This document shows, piece by piece, positions 8,340 to 18,362 of a stretch of 33,659 nt of DNA; position 1 is the stretch's first letter, and each line of letters opens with the position of its first letter. Source of the DNA: Wenyingzhuangia marina (GTDB taxonomy: Bacteria > Bacteroidota > Bacteroidia > Flavobacteriales > Flavobacteriaceae); contig NZ_FQXQ01000009.1 of NCBI RefSeq assembly GCF_900130035.1, positions 1-33,659 on the forward strand, written 5' to 3'. The position numbers and the translations under genes are program-made. The notes below the pieces were generated by a model, which was not told the DNA's origin, did not search any database, and saw only the letters and a list, made by a program, of their open reading frames with translations.

Positions 8340-9495
8340 TTCCCACTATTCTTTTGCCTATAAAGCTTACTATTCTTTGACAAGCTTTTCCATCGCCATA
8401 TGGATTTTGAGCCTTACTCATTTGAGTATAATATTCTTCGTTTTCAATCAATTTAGAAACCTCATATATTATTTTCTCGATATCTGTACCTACTAATTTC
8501 ACCGTTCCAGCCGCTAAAGCCTCTGGTCGTTCCGTAGTGTTACGCATTACCAATACAGGTTTTCCCAAGCCAGGTGCCTCTTCTTGAATTCCACCACTAT
8601 CTGTAAGTACTATATCTGATTTGTTAAGTAAATACACAAAAGGTAAATAATCTAACGGTTCTATAAAGTAGACGTTTTTTGGTGTTGCTTCTTTAAATAC
8701 TTCTTTAATTGGTTTACGTACATTTGGATTTAAATGCATTGGATATATGAAATCTACTTGAGGATATTTTAATAACAATTGTTTTATTGCTTGGCATATA
8801 TTTAAGAATCCTTCTCCAAAATTTTCACGCCTATGCCCAGTGATCAGTACTCTTTTTCTATTTTCTCCCTTGATATTTAAATATCCGACGCTTTCAATGA
8901 GTTTTTCAACTTCAGTAGAAGTTTCATCGTCATTTTTCATCATTTCAATAATATTGTATAGAGCATCAATCACAGTATTACCTGTTACAGAAATGAATGA
9001 TTCTAGCACCCCCTCTTTTTGCAAGTTTTCTTTACTTAATTTAGTAGGAGCAAAATGAAATTTGGCTAAACGACCTGTTAATTGTCTATTTATTTCCTCT
9101 GGCCATGGACTATATATATCATTGGTTCTTAATCCCGCCTCCACATGTCCAATGTCTATTCTTTGATAAAAAGCTGCTAATGAAGCTGCCATAGAAGTAG
9201 TTGTATCTCCATGTACCAAGACCATATCAGGTGTTGAATTAGCCAATACTTCTTTCATTCCTAATAAAACACGAGAAGTAATATCATATAAATCCTGACC
9301 AGGTTTCATGATATTTAAATCATACTCTGGTATAATTTTAAACAAGGCTAATACCTGATCCAACATTTCCCTATGTTGTCCAGTTACACAAACAAGTGGT
9401 TGAAAATGTTGAGGATATTTTTGAAACTCTTTAACCAAAGGAGCCATTTTAATTGCTTCTGGACGAGTACCAAACACTAACAAAATTTTTTTCAT
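8326..9495 (-). CDS. wecB: UDP-N-acetylglucosamine 2-epimerase (non-hydrolysing)
   Basis: Interconverts UDP-GlcNAc and UDP-ManNAc. The 389 residues begin [20 protein letters not shown]; the FGTRPEAIK signature separates it from WbpI-type epimerases, which I recall as having GARPQFIKA. Other visible blocks are [33 protein letters not shown]-like [11 protein letters not shown], and [17 protein letters not shown] with the following RNTTERPE. It follows wecC by 4 nt and overlaps the next glycosyltransferase by 14 nt. WecC then oxidises the product to UDP-ManNAcA, so this pair makes one acidic sugar for the repeat unit. Confidence 0.95.
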   Translation of the reverse strand: MKKILLVFGTRPEAIKMAPLVKEFQKYPQHFQPLVCVTGQHREMLDQVLALFKIIPEYDLNIMKPGQDLYDITSRVLLGMKEVLANSTPDMVLVHGDTTTSMAASLAAFYQRIDIGHVEAGLRTNDIYSPWPEEINRQLTGRLAKFHFAPTKLSKENLQKEGVLESFISVTGNTVIDALYNIIEMMKNDDETSTEVEKLIESVGYLNIKGENRKRVLITGHRRENFGEGFLNICQAIKQLLLKYPQVDFIYPMHLNPNVRKPIKEVFKEATPKNVYFIEPLDYLPFVYLLNKSDIVLTDSGGIQEEAPGLGKPVLVMRNTTERPEALAAGTVKLVGTDIEKIIYEVSKLIENEEYYTQMSKAQNPYGDGKACQRIVSFIGKRIVGNDKN

Positions 9496-9499
9496 GTTT

Positions 9500-10699
9500 C
9501 TATTTTCTTACACCACAAAAGTCTAATTCCAATTTATTCTCTGTAATAGGCATCTGTAAAAACTCCTTGTGATTTACCAACCAAACCACAATATCTGCCT
9601 CTTGGTAGGCTTTTTGATAGTTTGTTAAGTTAAAGCTATGATGCTTTTCTACATTAGGCTCTACTACCAACACATCCGCTCTCACTTCAGAAATGATTCT
9701 AGATGTTATATACTTAGCTGGTGACTCTCTTAAGTCATCAATATTCGGTTTAAAAGCCAGCCCCATACACGCAACAACAGGCTCTCTATTATTAGCTATG
9801 GTAAAATTTTGAGAGACTTCTAACACCTTGTTTGCACACCAATCAGCTTTGTAATCATTCGTTTCTCTTACTCTTTTGATCATCTGTGCTTGCTCTGGAA
9901 ATTCAGATACTATAAACCAAGGATCTACTGCAATACAATGTCCACCAACACCACAACCTGGCTGTAGAATATTTACTCTTGGATGTTTGTTTGCTAGGTT
10001 TATTAATTCCCACACATTAATATCTGCTTTGTCACATATCATAGACAACTCATTTGCAAAAGCAATTTGAGCATCTCGAGAGGAGTTCTCTGTTAGTTTA
10101 CACATTTCAGCTGTACGAGCATTTGTTTTGTGTAAAGTTCCCTTCACAAATTGTTTGTAAAATTCAGAAGCTTTTTCAGATGATATTTCATTAACTCCAC
10201 CAATCACTCTATCATTATTCTCCAATTCATATAACACATTCCCAGGTAAAACACGCTCTGGACAGTAGGCTATGTATATTTTATCTTTTAATTCTGGACG
10301 CTCCATAAAAATAAGTTCAGTAATTTTTTCAGTAGTCATCACTGGGGAAGTAGATTCTATTACAAACAAATCTCCTTCTTTTAAAAATGGAATTACCATG
10401 TTGGTTGCAGAAATGATATATGAAATATCTGCTCTTTTGTTTTGTTTAAAAGGAGTAGGCACAACAATAAAAAAAGCATCCGCCTCTTCAGGATGTGTGG
10501 TTGCTTTTAAAAAACCATTTTCTACTACTTTTTTTACTACTATATCTAAATCAGGTTCTACTATATGAATTTCCCCTTTATTAATAGTATCGACTACTTC
10601 TTGGTTTACATCTACTCCAATTACCTTAATACCTTTACTTGCTACTACTGCTGCTGTTGGTAAACCTATATAGCCTAAGCCCATAAAAACTGCTTTCAT
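9500..10699 (-). CDS. wecC: UDP-N-acetyl-D-mannosamine dehydrogenase
   Basis: NAD-dependent four-electron oxidation of UDP-ManNAc to UDP-ManNAcA. The 399 residues show the NAD-binding motif GLGYIGLP (7-14), VVPTPF (79-84), ESTSPV (115-120), CPERVLPG (146-153), and the catalytic Cys255 in [12 protein letters not shown]. The ESTSPV and CPERV blocks are typical of WecC rather than Ugd. wecB follows after 4 nt, which supports the assignment. It lies 9 nt downstream of a glycosyltransferase gene in the packed operon. Two other UDP-sugar dehydrogenases lie elsewhere in the locus (16938-18263 and 18448-19731), each with its own catalytic cysteine. Confidence 0.95.
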   Translation of the reverse strand: MKAVFMGLGYIGLPTAAVVASKGIKVIGVDVNQEVVDTINKGEIHIVEPDLDIVVKKVVENGFLKATTHPEEADAFFIVVPTPFKQNKRADISYIISATNMVIPFLKEGDLFVIESTSPVMTTEKITELIFMERPELKDKIYIAYCPERVLPGNVLYELENNDRVIGGVNEISSEKASEFYKQFVKGTLHKTNARTAEMCKLTENSSRDAQIAFANELSMICDKADINVWELINLANKHPRVNILQPGCGVGGHCIAVDPWFIVSEFPEQAQMIKRVRETNDYKADWCANKVLEVSQNFTIANNREPVVACMGLAFKPNIDDLRESPAKYITSRIISEVRADVLVVEPNVEKHHSFNLTNYQKAYQEADIVVWLVNHKEFLQMPITENKLELDFCGVRK

Positions 10700-10708
10700 A
10701 TTATTTCT

Positions 10709-11653
10709 TTATAGTATTGATTTATAGGGGTCCATTCCATAATTATCCATGATATACTCTCTGGTTTCTCTTAACTGAAGATCATTCATTCCTTTTATCA
10801 CATTCTCAGTGCTTAAGTTTATATCATTTCTATTTATTACAGGTAAATACAATGATTCATCATCAGTTTTAGATACGTTTGTTTCTGCCAATCTAGACAT
10901 CATATTCAACCATATATCATCTGCCAAGAAACAATACTTCTTAAAGACATCTTGATTAAAAACCAAAGAATGTAAACACTTTTTAGGATATAAAACTCCC
11001 CCAACACCTATTGGCATTATTTTATCAGTATTAACAACTCTCTGTTTTACATTTTCCCATTCTAGATAATTTGAAATACTGTTGTTATTTATATTGATTA
11101 CACTCGCATGATTGCAACAAATATTATTAGGATATTCTTGGTGTAGTTTTATCAATTTTTTTAAAACAGAAGGAGTATATAAAACATCATCATCTAAGGT
11201 AACCACTGTATACTCTGGATACTCTAGCATGGCATAATAATACTTTTTATGAGATCTTAGATTCCCGTCACGGATCTTTATCTCTAGCCCTCTTTCTCTT
11301 AAATCCAGTAATCTTCTTGGCAACTCCTCTATTTCTGGAAATTGCTCCTTAGACAACCACAAAATAATTTTTTCAGGTTTTATATTTTGTCTTAACACAC
11401 ACTCGATAACAACCCATATTTTTGAAATACGGTTTGGGAAAGTGGTTAAAGATACTAATAACTTATTTTCTGTTTTTCTATTGTTAATTAATGAATAATT
11501 TTTTCTTTTCGCTGTTAATATTAAATATAAAGGGATTATTTTGTTAGCGGTACTTCTAATTATTATTCTAAAAAAGGAATCAAATCTCATTTTTTTTAAG
11601 TAGATATTTATTCTTTGCGTAGCTGTATATATTTTGTCAAAAAATGCAATCAT
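10709..11653 (-). CDS. Putative glycosyltransferase, GT2-like
   Basis: A 314-residue protein. An N-terminal basic and hydrophobic stretch (1-50) precedes LLVSLTTFPNRI (65-76), then a fold that resembles GT-A, with LDDDVLYTP (153-161) where the metal-binding DxD is expected, and an ADDIWLN segment further on in the acceptor/base region. This order (SLTTFPNRI, LDDD, DDIW) is seen in a class of poorly characterised polysaccharide glycosyltransferases. Its ATG overlaps the wzy TAA by one base (TAATG), so it is translationally coupled to the polymerase gene. Donor and linkage are unknown. Confidence 0.75.
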   Translation of the reverse strand: MIAFFDKIYTATQRINIYLKKMRFDSFFRIIIRSTANKIIPLYLILTAKRKNYSLINNRKTENKLLVSLTTFPNRISKIWVVIECVLRQNIKPEKIILWLSKEQFPEIEELPRRLLDLRERGLEIKIRDGNLRSHKKYYYAMLEYPEYTVVTLDDDVLYTPSVLKKLIKLHQEYPNNICCNHASVININNNSISNYLEWENVKQRVVNTDKIMPIGVGGVLYPKKCLHSLVFNQDVFKKYCFLADDIWLNMMSRLAETNVSKTDDESLYLPVINRNDINLSTENVIKGMNDLQLRETREYIMDNYGMDPYKSIL

Positions 11654-12867
11654 TATACTAATTTATTATACAAAAACCTTGGATTAGAAAAGACATATAA
11701 TGAGTATATATAAAGCCATGTAAGCATGCTTAGAAGATGTCCACTATTGATAATTGCCATAATAGGAAAAGCCAATAAACCCGAATAAACAACGAACCTA
11801 GAAACCATAATTCTATTCCTTCTAGAATTTTTATAAATTTTTCTTAGTAAAAAGAAAAACCCCATTAATATTAATAGTCCATACTGAACCCCAATTTCCA
11901 AAAATAAATTATGGGGTGCGTTTATTACTAAATCATAATTCTCTTCCATATTTGCCTGAAAATTTCCTGCTCCAACTCCCATAAACATTGAATTTTCCAA
12001 AGACATTAATCCACTTTGAATAATTTGAGTTCTTATTCCATCTTCAAAACCTTGATGATCTAACCTATAGGTTATCATGAAAAATATTTCATCATAGTAG
12101 TATGTAACTAATGTTATAAAAAATAGAGTTGGTAATATATACACCCACTTATTTATCTTTTTCTTACTTAAATAAAAAACACTAATTACAATAACTGCTG
12201 ATAAAACGGCTGCTCTAGATGAATTTAGCAATATTATTGATAAGTACATTAAGGTTAGAATTGATATTAATAAAGTTTGAAAACCTTTTCTATACAAATA
12301 GAATAAAGAAAAAATAAAAGGACATAAGTAAACCAATAATTGATTGTAACCGTTCAAATTACCGTAGGTTACAGATGCAAAATGACGCAGTCTTCCATCT
12401 CCTCCAATTATATTATTTGACTGCTGTAATGACGTAGGTAAATGGACATCTACAATTATTTCATATACTGCTATTGGTACTGTTAATAAAAATAAAAAGA
12501 GCCATGCAAAAATAATTGAATGGTATACTTTATTCGCTTTTATAGCCAAAAAAGTAAAGACAAAAAAAAGCATAAAATTTAATAGTAAATAAGACAATTC
12601 TTTAAATCCTGAAATCAAATCAGTCCCCCAAGATATAGATATAATTCCATATAAAAGCCAACAAACAAAAAAAACAAACTCGAACATAAACATGCTAAAC
12701 ATGTTTTTATTTTTCACATAAAAAGAAATGGTTTTGGGAACAAGTAATAAAGTAAATATTCTAACAGGTTGTAACGCCCCCCCAATTATTCCAAAAACGA
12801 GTAATATGATTAATAACTGTAGTAATCTATCATATCTATTCTTTTTTAATAACTTCTTTTCTATCAT
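11653..12867 (-). CDS. wzy: O-antigen/capsule polymerase (Wzy/ligase family)
   Basis: A 404-residue integral membrane protein with about ten or more hydrophobic segments along its length. It has the features expected of the O-antigen ligase/polymerase superfamily: NSSRAA (215-220), then a large loop (about 260-320) with MGVGAGNF (296-303) and APHNLFLEIGVQYGLL (317-332), where the H-N pair is the conserved periplasmic motif. It would join repeat units flipped by the neighbouring Wzx. Overall identity between Wzy proteins is low, and a WaaL-like ligase cannot be excluded, but the position among wzx and glycosyltransferase genes favours a polymerase. It starts 5 nt after the preceding gene. Confidence 0.8.
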   Translation of the reverse strand: MIEKKLLKKNRYDRLLQLLIILLVFGIIGGALQPVRIFTLLLVPKTISFYVKNKNMFSMFMFEFVFFVCWLLYGIISISWGTDLISGFKELSYLLLNFMLFFVFTFLAIKANKVYHSIIFAWLFLFLLTVPIAVYEIIVDVHLPTSLQQSNNIIGGDGRLRHFASVTYGNLNGYNQLLVYLCPFIFSLFYLYRKGFQTLLISILTLMYLSIILLNSSRAAVLSAVIVISVFYLSKKKINKWVYILPTLFFITLVTYYYDEIFFMITYRLDHQGFEDGIRTQIIQSGLMSLENSMFMGVGAGNFQANMEENYDLVINAPHNLFLEIGVQYGLLILMGFFFLLRKIYKNSRRNRIMVSRFVVYSGLLAFPIMAIINSGHLLSMLTWLYIYSLYVFSNPRFLYNKLV

Positions 12868-12872
12868 ATATA

Positions 12873-13982
12873 CTATTTCTCTAACCTATCAAAAACTGCT
12901 TCAAATCTATTGCTCCAAGTATGCTCTTTTACTGCTCTAGCCCTTGCCTTTTTTTTCATTTTTAAAATTAGATTATTATTTTTTGGGTTTAAATAAAATT
13001 TAGCTTTTGACAAAAGTTCCTCCTCAGATTTATACAAAACTATTTCTTTCCCCTCATCAAAATAACTTGCTAATTCCTCAGTATGCGAAGTTAATTCTAA
13101 CCCTCCACACATAGGAATTTCAAAAGTTCTTAAATGTAATTTATGCAAAGGTTTTTTTAAAACATATGTATTTCTTAGTTCTGTAATATTTAAAGAAAGA
13201 CTATTATTTGCATAAATGTACTTCATTTCATCAAAAGAAACAGAAGGACTAATGTCCAAATATTCATTCTTAGTTATTATATGCTCTTTATTATAAAAAA
13301 GTTTTTTTACAACAGCTCCACAAAACACTTTTCTACCAATAGGAAATCTCATTAATTCCACAATATTCTTTAATACATTTAAATATGAAATCTTCTCTAC
13401 ATTATTTGGCTCATCTATTTTAATTAGCTGATTTGAATACACATGACATTGAATATTGTTTTTTAGTAGCGAATTAATTTTGTGTAATCTACTACCGTAA
13501 GGAGTTCCTATAAAGTTTATTATATTTTGATTGCTTGTCCAATTTGGATTAAAAACATATGGATTTGCCGCGTAAGGTTGAAATATAATGTTATTACATC
13601 CCCATTTTTTAAACAAATACATTGTTTCTTTAGATGTTAACCAAACCAAATTAAAAAGAGGAGCCAACCTTTTATGCATATATGGAGCATGAAGGTTGTC
13701 AAAACATATTAACAAAGTTAATATCCCTTTGTTTTTAATTTTCTCAAGTGTATCAATAAATAACTTTTCTCCTCCGATACCCGTCATAAATAAGTCAAAA
13801 GATTTATTTACTATAAGCTTAATTAGTTCGTTATTTGCTTCTAAATATGATTTATACTTTAAAGGGTTGAAGACTGTTATTTCAATTCCATGTTTTTCTA
13901 ACTCATCAAATATATGAATTCGTTGCCATTGTGTCATGTAAGTCTTATCCTCCTCAAAAAAATACACTATCTTTTTAATCAT
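12873..13982 (-). CDS. Glycosyltransferase, CgeB-like (GT-B)
   Basis: A 369-residue protein with the order seen in CgeB/DUF3880-type glycosyltransferases. An N-terminal Rossmann-like half has DLFMTGIGGEK (63-73) and ICFDNLHAPYM (92-102). The C-terminal half has the block LRTFEIPMCGGLELTSHTEE (284-303), with E288 in the donor-binding position, and EIVLYKSEEELLSKAKFYL near the end, which matches the Glyco_trans_1_2 type of C-terminal domain. Its start is 1 nt after the wzx stop. It probably adds one sugar of the repeat unit; donor unknown. The N-terminal MTQWQRIHIFDELEKHG is a usual feature of this group. Confidence 0.8.
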   Translation of the reverse strand: MIKKIVYFFEEDKTYMTQWQRIHIFDELEKHGIEITVFNPLKYKSYLEANNELIKLIVNKSFDLFMTGIGGEKLFIDTLEKIKNKGILTLLICFDNLHAPYMHKRLAPLFNLVWLTSKETMYLFKKWGCNNIIFQPYAANPYVFNPNWTSNQNIINFIGTPYGSRLHKINSLLKNNIQCHVYSNQLIKIDEPNNVEKISYLNVLKNIVELMRFPIGRKVFCGAVVKKLFYNKEHIITKNEYLDISPSVSFDEMKYIYANNSLSLNITELRNTYVLKKPLHKLHLRTFEIPMCGGLELTSHTEELASYFDEGKEIVLYKSEEELLSKAKFYLNPKNNNLILKMKKKARARAVKEHTWSNRFEAVFDRLEK

Positions 13983-13983
13983 T

Positions 13984-15423
13984 TTATTTCATTTTACCCT
14001 TAACGACTTCCATTATCTCAGCTAATGCAACTATTTTTAGTGCTTTTGAACATAGAAGATATGTGCTTAAAAAAACAAAAAACTGAAATACAACTAATCC
14101 TATTTTAGAGTTAATATTTATTAAATATGACATACAAAAAATAATAGTTCCTGAGGTAGAAACAGAAATAACAGTTGTTAATAGTTTCTTAACAAAAATA
14201 AAAAAACTTAAATCTATGGTTTTAAAACTGTAATAACAATTTAAAATTAACTGAGCTACTGAATAGAAAACTAACCCATACATTAACGCCATCATGTTTA
14301 AACGAAATGTTAACAGTAACACGAGCATTAACATTGTCTTTCTAATTAACTCCAATATCAGGATTAATCTTCCTCTTCCTTCAACTGTTAATAAATTTAG
14401 ACTTAAACTACTCAATGGTAGCAAAACTCCCACAAAACATAAATATTTAAAATATATTCCCGCTTTATTCCACTTACTAGTTAATAATATTTCAAATAAA
14501 TTTTCAGAAACAATCATCAGGTAAATCATTATTGGTGTAACAATAAAGAAAGTTACTCCAACTACCTTTAAAAAAGATTCTCTTAATTTAACTTTATCCT
14601 CTTTTAGCATTGAAAAGATTGGAAATGTTACTCTTTGTATTACCTCCGTAATACTCGTTGAAGGAATTTTTTGAAATCTATCAGCCTGAGAGTAATAGCC
14701 TAGTTCTAAAGGGCTATAAAATTTACCAATAACAATGTTGTACATATTATTAAATATACTACCAATCAAACCTGTTAGAAGTAAATTAAAAGAAAAAGAA
14801 CTAATGCTTTTAATAGACTGATAAGAGAACATAAAAACTGGTCTCCAAGCACTAAATACCCATAAAAATATAGTTCTTAAAATAAAAAAAAATAAATTTT
14901 GAAAAACTAAAGACCAAACTGTTTTATATGTAATCGCAACATAAATACCTATCAGTCCTGAAATAGTTGCCGATAATATTGTAACCTTAGACAAACTCTT
15001 AAAATCAACTCTTTTGTTTAATATCGTAAACTGTATCAATCCAAAAGCATTGATAGGAAAAATTAAAAAAAGTATTTTTGATATATTTTCTAATTTTGGA
15101 GCATTGAAAAAATCAGCAATTAAAGGGGCACATATATATAATATAATATACAAAACAAACCCTAAAAGGATATTTACATAAAAAACTGAGGAATAATCTA
15201 GGGTTGTTGTTTTTTCTTTTCTTATTAAAGCTTGACCAAAACCACTATCTAAAACGACCTGACCGATTCCAACAAAAACAGTTAACATCCCAATGAGACC
15301 AAAATCTTCTGGACTCAAACTTCTTGCAATAATTAACGTTGAAAGCAATTGTATAAATAAGGTTGAAAATTTCTCAACCATACTCCACCCAACACCTAAA
15401 ACAGTTCGTTGTTTTAAAGACAT
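13984..15423 (-). CDS. wzx: Polysaccharide flippase, Wzx/TuaB-like
   Basis: A 479-residue membrane protein with about twelve to fourteen hydrophobic segments. The N-terminus MSLKQRTVLGVGWSMVEKFS followed by IIARSLSPEDFGLIGML is the hallmark of the polysaccharide transporter family that includes WzxC and TuaB; GYYSQADRFQKIPSTSITEV in the middle is also typical. It moves lipid-linked repeat units across the inner membrane for Wzy polymerisation. It heads the closely spaced run of genes down to 3382. A 146-nt AT-rich gap separates it from manA, and no consensus -7 box was found there, so it may be transcribed from further upstream. Confidence 0.9.
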   Translation of the reverse strand: MSLKQRTVLGVGWSMVEKFSTLFIQLLSTLIIARSLSPEDFGLIGMLTVFVGIGQVVLDSGFGQALIRKEKTTTLDYSSVFYVNILLGFVLYIILYICAPLIADFFNAPKLENISKILFLIFPINAFGLIQFTILNKRVDFKSLSKVTILSATISGLIGIYVAITYKTVWSLVFQNLFFFILRTIFLWVFSAWRPVFMFSYQSIKSISSFSFNLLLTGLIGSIFNNMYNIVIGKFYSPLELGYYSQADRFQKIPSTSITEVIQRVTFPIFSMLKEDKVKLRESFLKVVGVTFFIVTPIMIYLMIVSENLFEILLTSKWNKAGIYFKYLCFVGVLLPLSSLSLNLLTVEGRGRLILILELIRKTMLMLVLLLTFRLNMMALMYGLVFYSVAQLILNCYYSFKTIDLSFFIFVKKLLTTVISVSTSGTIIFCMSYLININSKIGLVVFQFFVFLSTYLLCSKALKIVALAEIMEVVKGKMK

Positions 15424-15569
15424 TTTTTACTCTAAATTATATAGTAATGCAACAAACAATTACCTCTTTATTAAGACATTTTTAAAACGAGAAACTCTAC
15501 TCAAGAACAGCCATTAAATTATCTTTAAAATTATATATATTTTATTAAAAAATCATCAGTTATTCTACT

Positions 15570-16541
15570 TTATTTAATATAAACTTCAAGCAATTCAATT
15601 TCACTAGAGTTTACAATCACTTCTTTTGTATTTGCTGGAATTAAAATGGTTTCCCCTCTTCTGATTGTTTCGTTTTCAGCTCCCATTGATATTGTTCCTG
15701 CTCCCCCCACACAAATATACACCGTAAATGAGGTTATAGTAGATAAGTCTCTCCTATACAAATCATTAATCTTGATATAATTTGTTGTGAAATACTCACA
15801 TGAAGCTACGTTTGAAGGAGTATTTTCCTCCTTTTTATATTCACACTTATTAGCCCCTACTGCATTGTAATCTAATGCATCAATAGCCAATTCGGTATGC
15901 AATTCTCTTTCGTTTCCTTGATCATCAACACGATCCCAATCATAAATACGATAAGTAATATCCGAAGTTTGTTGAATTTCGGCTATTAAACAACCTGCTC
16001 CAATAGCATGAACTAGTCCTTCTTTTATAAAAAAAGAATCTCCTTTTTGTACCTTTTCAAAGTTTAGTTTTTCTAGAATCTTTTTTTCTTCTATCGCTTG
16101 CTTATATTTTTCTGGAGTCATTTTTTCAGAAAAACCAATATTTAACTCCGATGACTCATCAGTATCCATCACAAACCACATTTCTGTTTTCCCAAATGAA
16201 TTGTGCAATTTTGCTGCTATTTCATCATTTGGATGTAATTGTATGGATAAATTTTCCTTGGCATCTATGAATTTGAATAATAAAGGGAATTTATTTCCAA
16301 ATTGTTCATATACCTTTTCCCCAACCAAGTCTCCTTTATACTCCTCTATTAACTGTGTTAATAATTGTCCTTTAAGTGTTCCATTAGACACTTGAGAAAT
16401 ATCTCCATCCACAGAAGATAACTCCCAGCTTTCTCCAATATTGTTTAAAGAAGTTTCTTTATTTAGTACTGTTTTTAATTTTTCACCTCCCCAAATTTTA
16501 TCTTTTAGAATTGGGGTAAATTTTATTGGATAGTTTATCAT
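15570..16541 (-). CDS. manA: Mannose-6-phosphate isomerase, class I
   Basis: Interconverts fructose-6-phosphate and mannose-6-phosphate, feeding GDP-mannose and GDP-fucose synthesis. The 323 residues show the zinc ligands in SIQLHPND (Q101, H103), E120 in GKTEMW, and H178 in EGLVHAIGAGC. The last part (VGGAGTIS, GETILIPANTKE) forms the cupin end. This is the short Bacteroidota/Firmicutes type. Its leader holds an element B copy 52 nt upstream of the ATG. The phosphomannomutase needed between ManA and ManC is not in the window. Confidence 0.94.
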   Translation of the reverse strand: MINYPIKFTPILKDKIWGGEKLKTVLNKETSLNNIGESWELSSVDGDISQVSNGTLKGQLLTQLIEEYKGDLVGEKVYEQFGNKFPLLFKFIDAKENLSIQLHPNDEIAAKLHNSFGKTEMWFVMDTDESSELNIGFSEKMTPEKYKQAIEEKKILEKLNFEKVQKGDSFFIKEGLVHAIGAGCLIAEIQQTSDITYRIYDWDRVDDQGNERELHTELAIDALDYNAVGANKCEYKKEENTPSNVASCEYFTTNYIKINDLYRRDLSTITSFTVYICVGGAGTISMGAENETIRRGETILIPANTKEVIVNSSEIELLEVYIK

Positions 16542-16592
16542 TTTCGGTTATCAGTTGTTGGTTATCCGTTTTTATTATTTATTTTTCTTAAT

Positions 16593-16648
16593 CTGTTCTC
16601 GATACTCACTTTTTTATCTGCTTTGTGAAATTCATTCGAATTGACAGT
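16593..16648 (-). repeat. Element B, copy 3
   Basis: CTGTTCTCGATACTCACTTT to GAAATTCATTCGAATTGACA, more diverged than the other copies. It lies 52 nt upstream of the manA start codon, in the same orientation as the other B copies. Confidence 0.7.
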
Positions 16649-16667
16649 TTTATTTTTTAACCTTTAT

Positions 16668-16808
16668 GTTCATTTTGTCTTGACACAAAACGAACCAAAA
16701 AGTCAAGATAAATCCTATGAAATTACTGCGTAACAATCCTTCCGTCTCTACATGCTCTTTGCTCCGCACGCAATTCCAAGACTTTCGGATTTATTTCTTG
16801 GATTTATC
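16668..16808. repeat. Element A, copy 2
   Basis: GTTCATTTTGT (16668-16678) pairs with ACAAAACGAAC (16685-16695) except for one A-C mismatch. The loop TCTTGAC (16678-16684) is complementary over 7 nt to GTCAAGA (16702-16708). A closing stem GATAAATCC (16707-16715) with GGATTTATC (16800-16808) and an inner TGCGT (16727-16731) with ACGCA (16768-16772) follow. Compared with copy 1, T in the loop and A in the partner strand have both changed (to C and G), so pairing is kept. The CTCAAACAGC box of other copies is absent. Confidence 0.65.
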
Positions 16809-16831
16809 AATATATTTCATTTTTCTATTAT

Positions 16832-16886
16832 CTGTTCTCGATACTAATTTCTTCTCTACGTTACGAAATTCACTCGAACTGACATT
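16832..16886 (-). repeat. Element B, copy 4
   Basis: CTGTTCTCGATACTAATTTC, then TTCTCTACGTTAC as the centre, then GAAATTCACTCGAACTGACA. AATTTC and GAAATT form the inner stem. It is one of the two best-conserved copies and lies just downstream of the ugd stop. Confidence 0.8.
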
Positions 16887-16937
16887 TTTATTCGATAGTC
16901 GGTTATCCGTGGTCGGGATTCCTTGTACGATGTTCGA

Positions 16938-18263
16938 TTATGCTTTTCCTATTTGATAATATTCAAATCCTTCCTTTTCTATTTCAAATACTCCGTATTG
17001 GTTTCTACCATCAAAAACTATAGGAGATTTTAATAAGGACTTGATTTCCATAAAATCTGGAGATCTAAACTCCTTCCATTCCGTTAATAAAATCATGGCA
17101 TCCGCGTTTTCTAAGGCTTGGTATTTAGAAGTAACATAATCCAAATTATCTACTCCTTTTAAATAAAACTCTTGTGCTTCATGCATGGCTTTAGGATCAT
17201 AAGCCTTTACTTTTGCTCCACGCTTTACCAATTCTTTTATCACATAAATAGCCGGTGCTTCTCTCATATCATCTGTTCCTGGCTTAAATGACAATCCCCA
17301 TATTCCAAAAGTATACCCTGATAAATCTTCTCCAAATCTTGCGATGACTTTGTTGGAAATCACAAACTTTTGAGTATCATTCACCTCTTCTACAGAAGTG
17401 ATTAGTTTGGCTTTGTAACCGTTTTCTTCGGCTATTTTCTTTAAGGCTTTTACATCTTTAGGAAAACATGATCCACCATATCCCGCTCCAGGGTAAATAA
17501 AACTATATCCAATTCTGTTGTCTGATCCTATACCGATTCTTACTTTATTAGCATCCGCTCCTACTTTTTCACAAATATTTGCAATTTCATTCATGAATGA
17601 AATTTTGGTAGCTAACATCGCATTGGCTGCATATTTTGTCATTTCTGCAGAGCGTACATCCATTTCAATCAAACGATCATGATTATGAGTAAAGGTTGCA
17701 TATAATTTTCTCATGACTTTAAAAGCCGCTTCTGTTTCCGCCCCTACCACTACACGGTCTGGCTTCATAAAATCATTTACAGCTGCTCCCTCCTTCAAAA
17801 ACTCTGGATTGGACACTACATGAAATTCAATATCTACTCCTCTTTTAGCTAAAGCCTCTTTAATGGTTGCCTTTACCTTATCTGCTGTTCCAATAGGTAC
17901 CGTAGATTTGTCTATCACCACCAATGGTTTGGTCATTACTTCTCCTATTTGCTTGGCCACCGCTAATACATATTGTAAATCTGCAGAACCATCATCTCCC
18001 ATAGGTGTTCCTACCGCTATAAATGCCACTTCTGAGTTCTCTAAACCATCTTTGATAGCAGTACTAAAGCTAAGATTCCCTAGTTCCACGTTCTTTTTTA
18101 CCAAAGGCTCTAAACCTGGTTCGTAAATTGGGATGATTCCATTTTTTAAGGCTTCTACCTTTTTTTGATCAATATCTATACAAGTCACCTTGTTTCCCAT
18201 TTCAGAAAAACAAGTTCCTGTAACTAATCCTACGTATCCGGTTCCTACTACTGTAATGTTCAT
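16938..18263 (-). CDS. ugd: UDP-glucose 6-dehydrogenase
   Basis: Oxidises UDP-glucose to UDP-glucuronate with two NAD+. The 441 residues show the NAD motif GTGYVGLVTG (7-16), VGTPMGDDGSADL (84-96), STVPIGT (120-126), NPEFLKEGAAV (152-162), and the catalytic Cys266 in GYGGSCFPKD. These are the Ugd/TuaD-type motifs, distinct from the two other dehydrogenases of the locus. The product can be turned into UDP-galacturonate by the 4-epimerase at 22480-23508. The 5' leader carries two copies of GTTCGAGATTCGTT and an element B copy at 18363-18418. Confidence 0.96.
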   Translation of the reverse strand: MNITVVGTGYVGLVTGTCFSEMGNKVTCIDIDQKKVEALKNGIIPIYEPGLEPLVKKNVELGNLSFSTAIKDGLENSEVAFIAVGTPMGDDGSADLQYVLAVAKQIGEVMTKPLVVIDKSTVPIGTADKVKATIKEALAKRGVDIEFHVVSNPEFLKEGAAVNDFMKPDRVVVGAETEAAFKVMRKLYATFTHNHDRLIEMDVRSAEMTKYAANAMLATKISFMNEIANICEKVGADANKVRIGIGSDNRIGYSFIYPGAGYGGSCFPKDVKALKKIAEENGYKAKLITSVEEVNDTQKFVISNKVIARFGEDLSGYTFGIWGLSFKPGTDDMREAPAIYVIKELVKRGAKVKAYDPKAMHEAQEFYLKGVDNLDYVTSKYQALENADAMILLTEWKEFRSPDFMEIKSLLKSPIVFDGRNQYGVFEIEKEGFEYYQIGKA

Positions 18264-18362
18264 ATTTTTTTTGTTTTTCGATGACCGATGTTCGAGATTC
18301 GTTGTTCGAGATTCGTTGATCGGTTCTCGGTTGTCTATTTATTTATTTTTTTATTTCTATAC

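Larger units (their letters stand above)
16542..16937. other. Repeat-filled spacer between ugd and manA
   Basis: A 396-bp gap with no credible gene. Left to right it holds a GGTTATCAGTTGTTGGTTAT stretch next to the manA start, element B copy 3 (16593-16648), element A copy 2 (16668-16808), element B copy 4 (16832-16886) and a TTCGAT-rich stretch up to the ugd stop. Element A sits between two B copies. Confidence 0.8.

Noticed and set aside
8326-9495. WbpI-type epimerase completing the WbpA-WlbA branch.
   Set aside because: The N-terminal FGTRPEAIK motif and direct linkage to wecC point to WecB; WbpI-type enzymes, as I recall, have a GARPQFIKA motif.
16832-16886. Element B copies as intrinsic terminators.
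   Set aside because: The palindrome is imperfect and no T run follows on the transcribed strand; most copies sit in leaders rather than right after genes.
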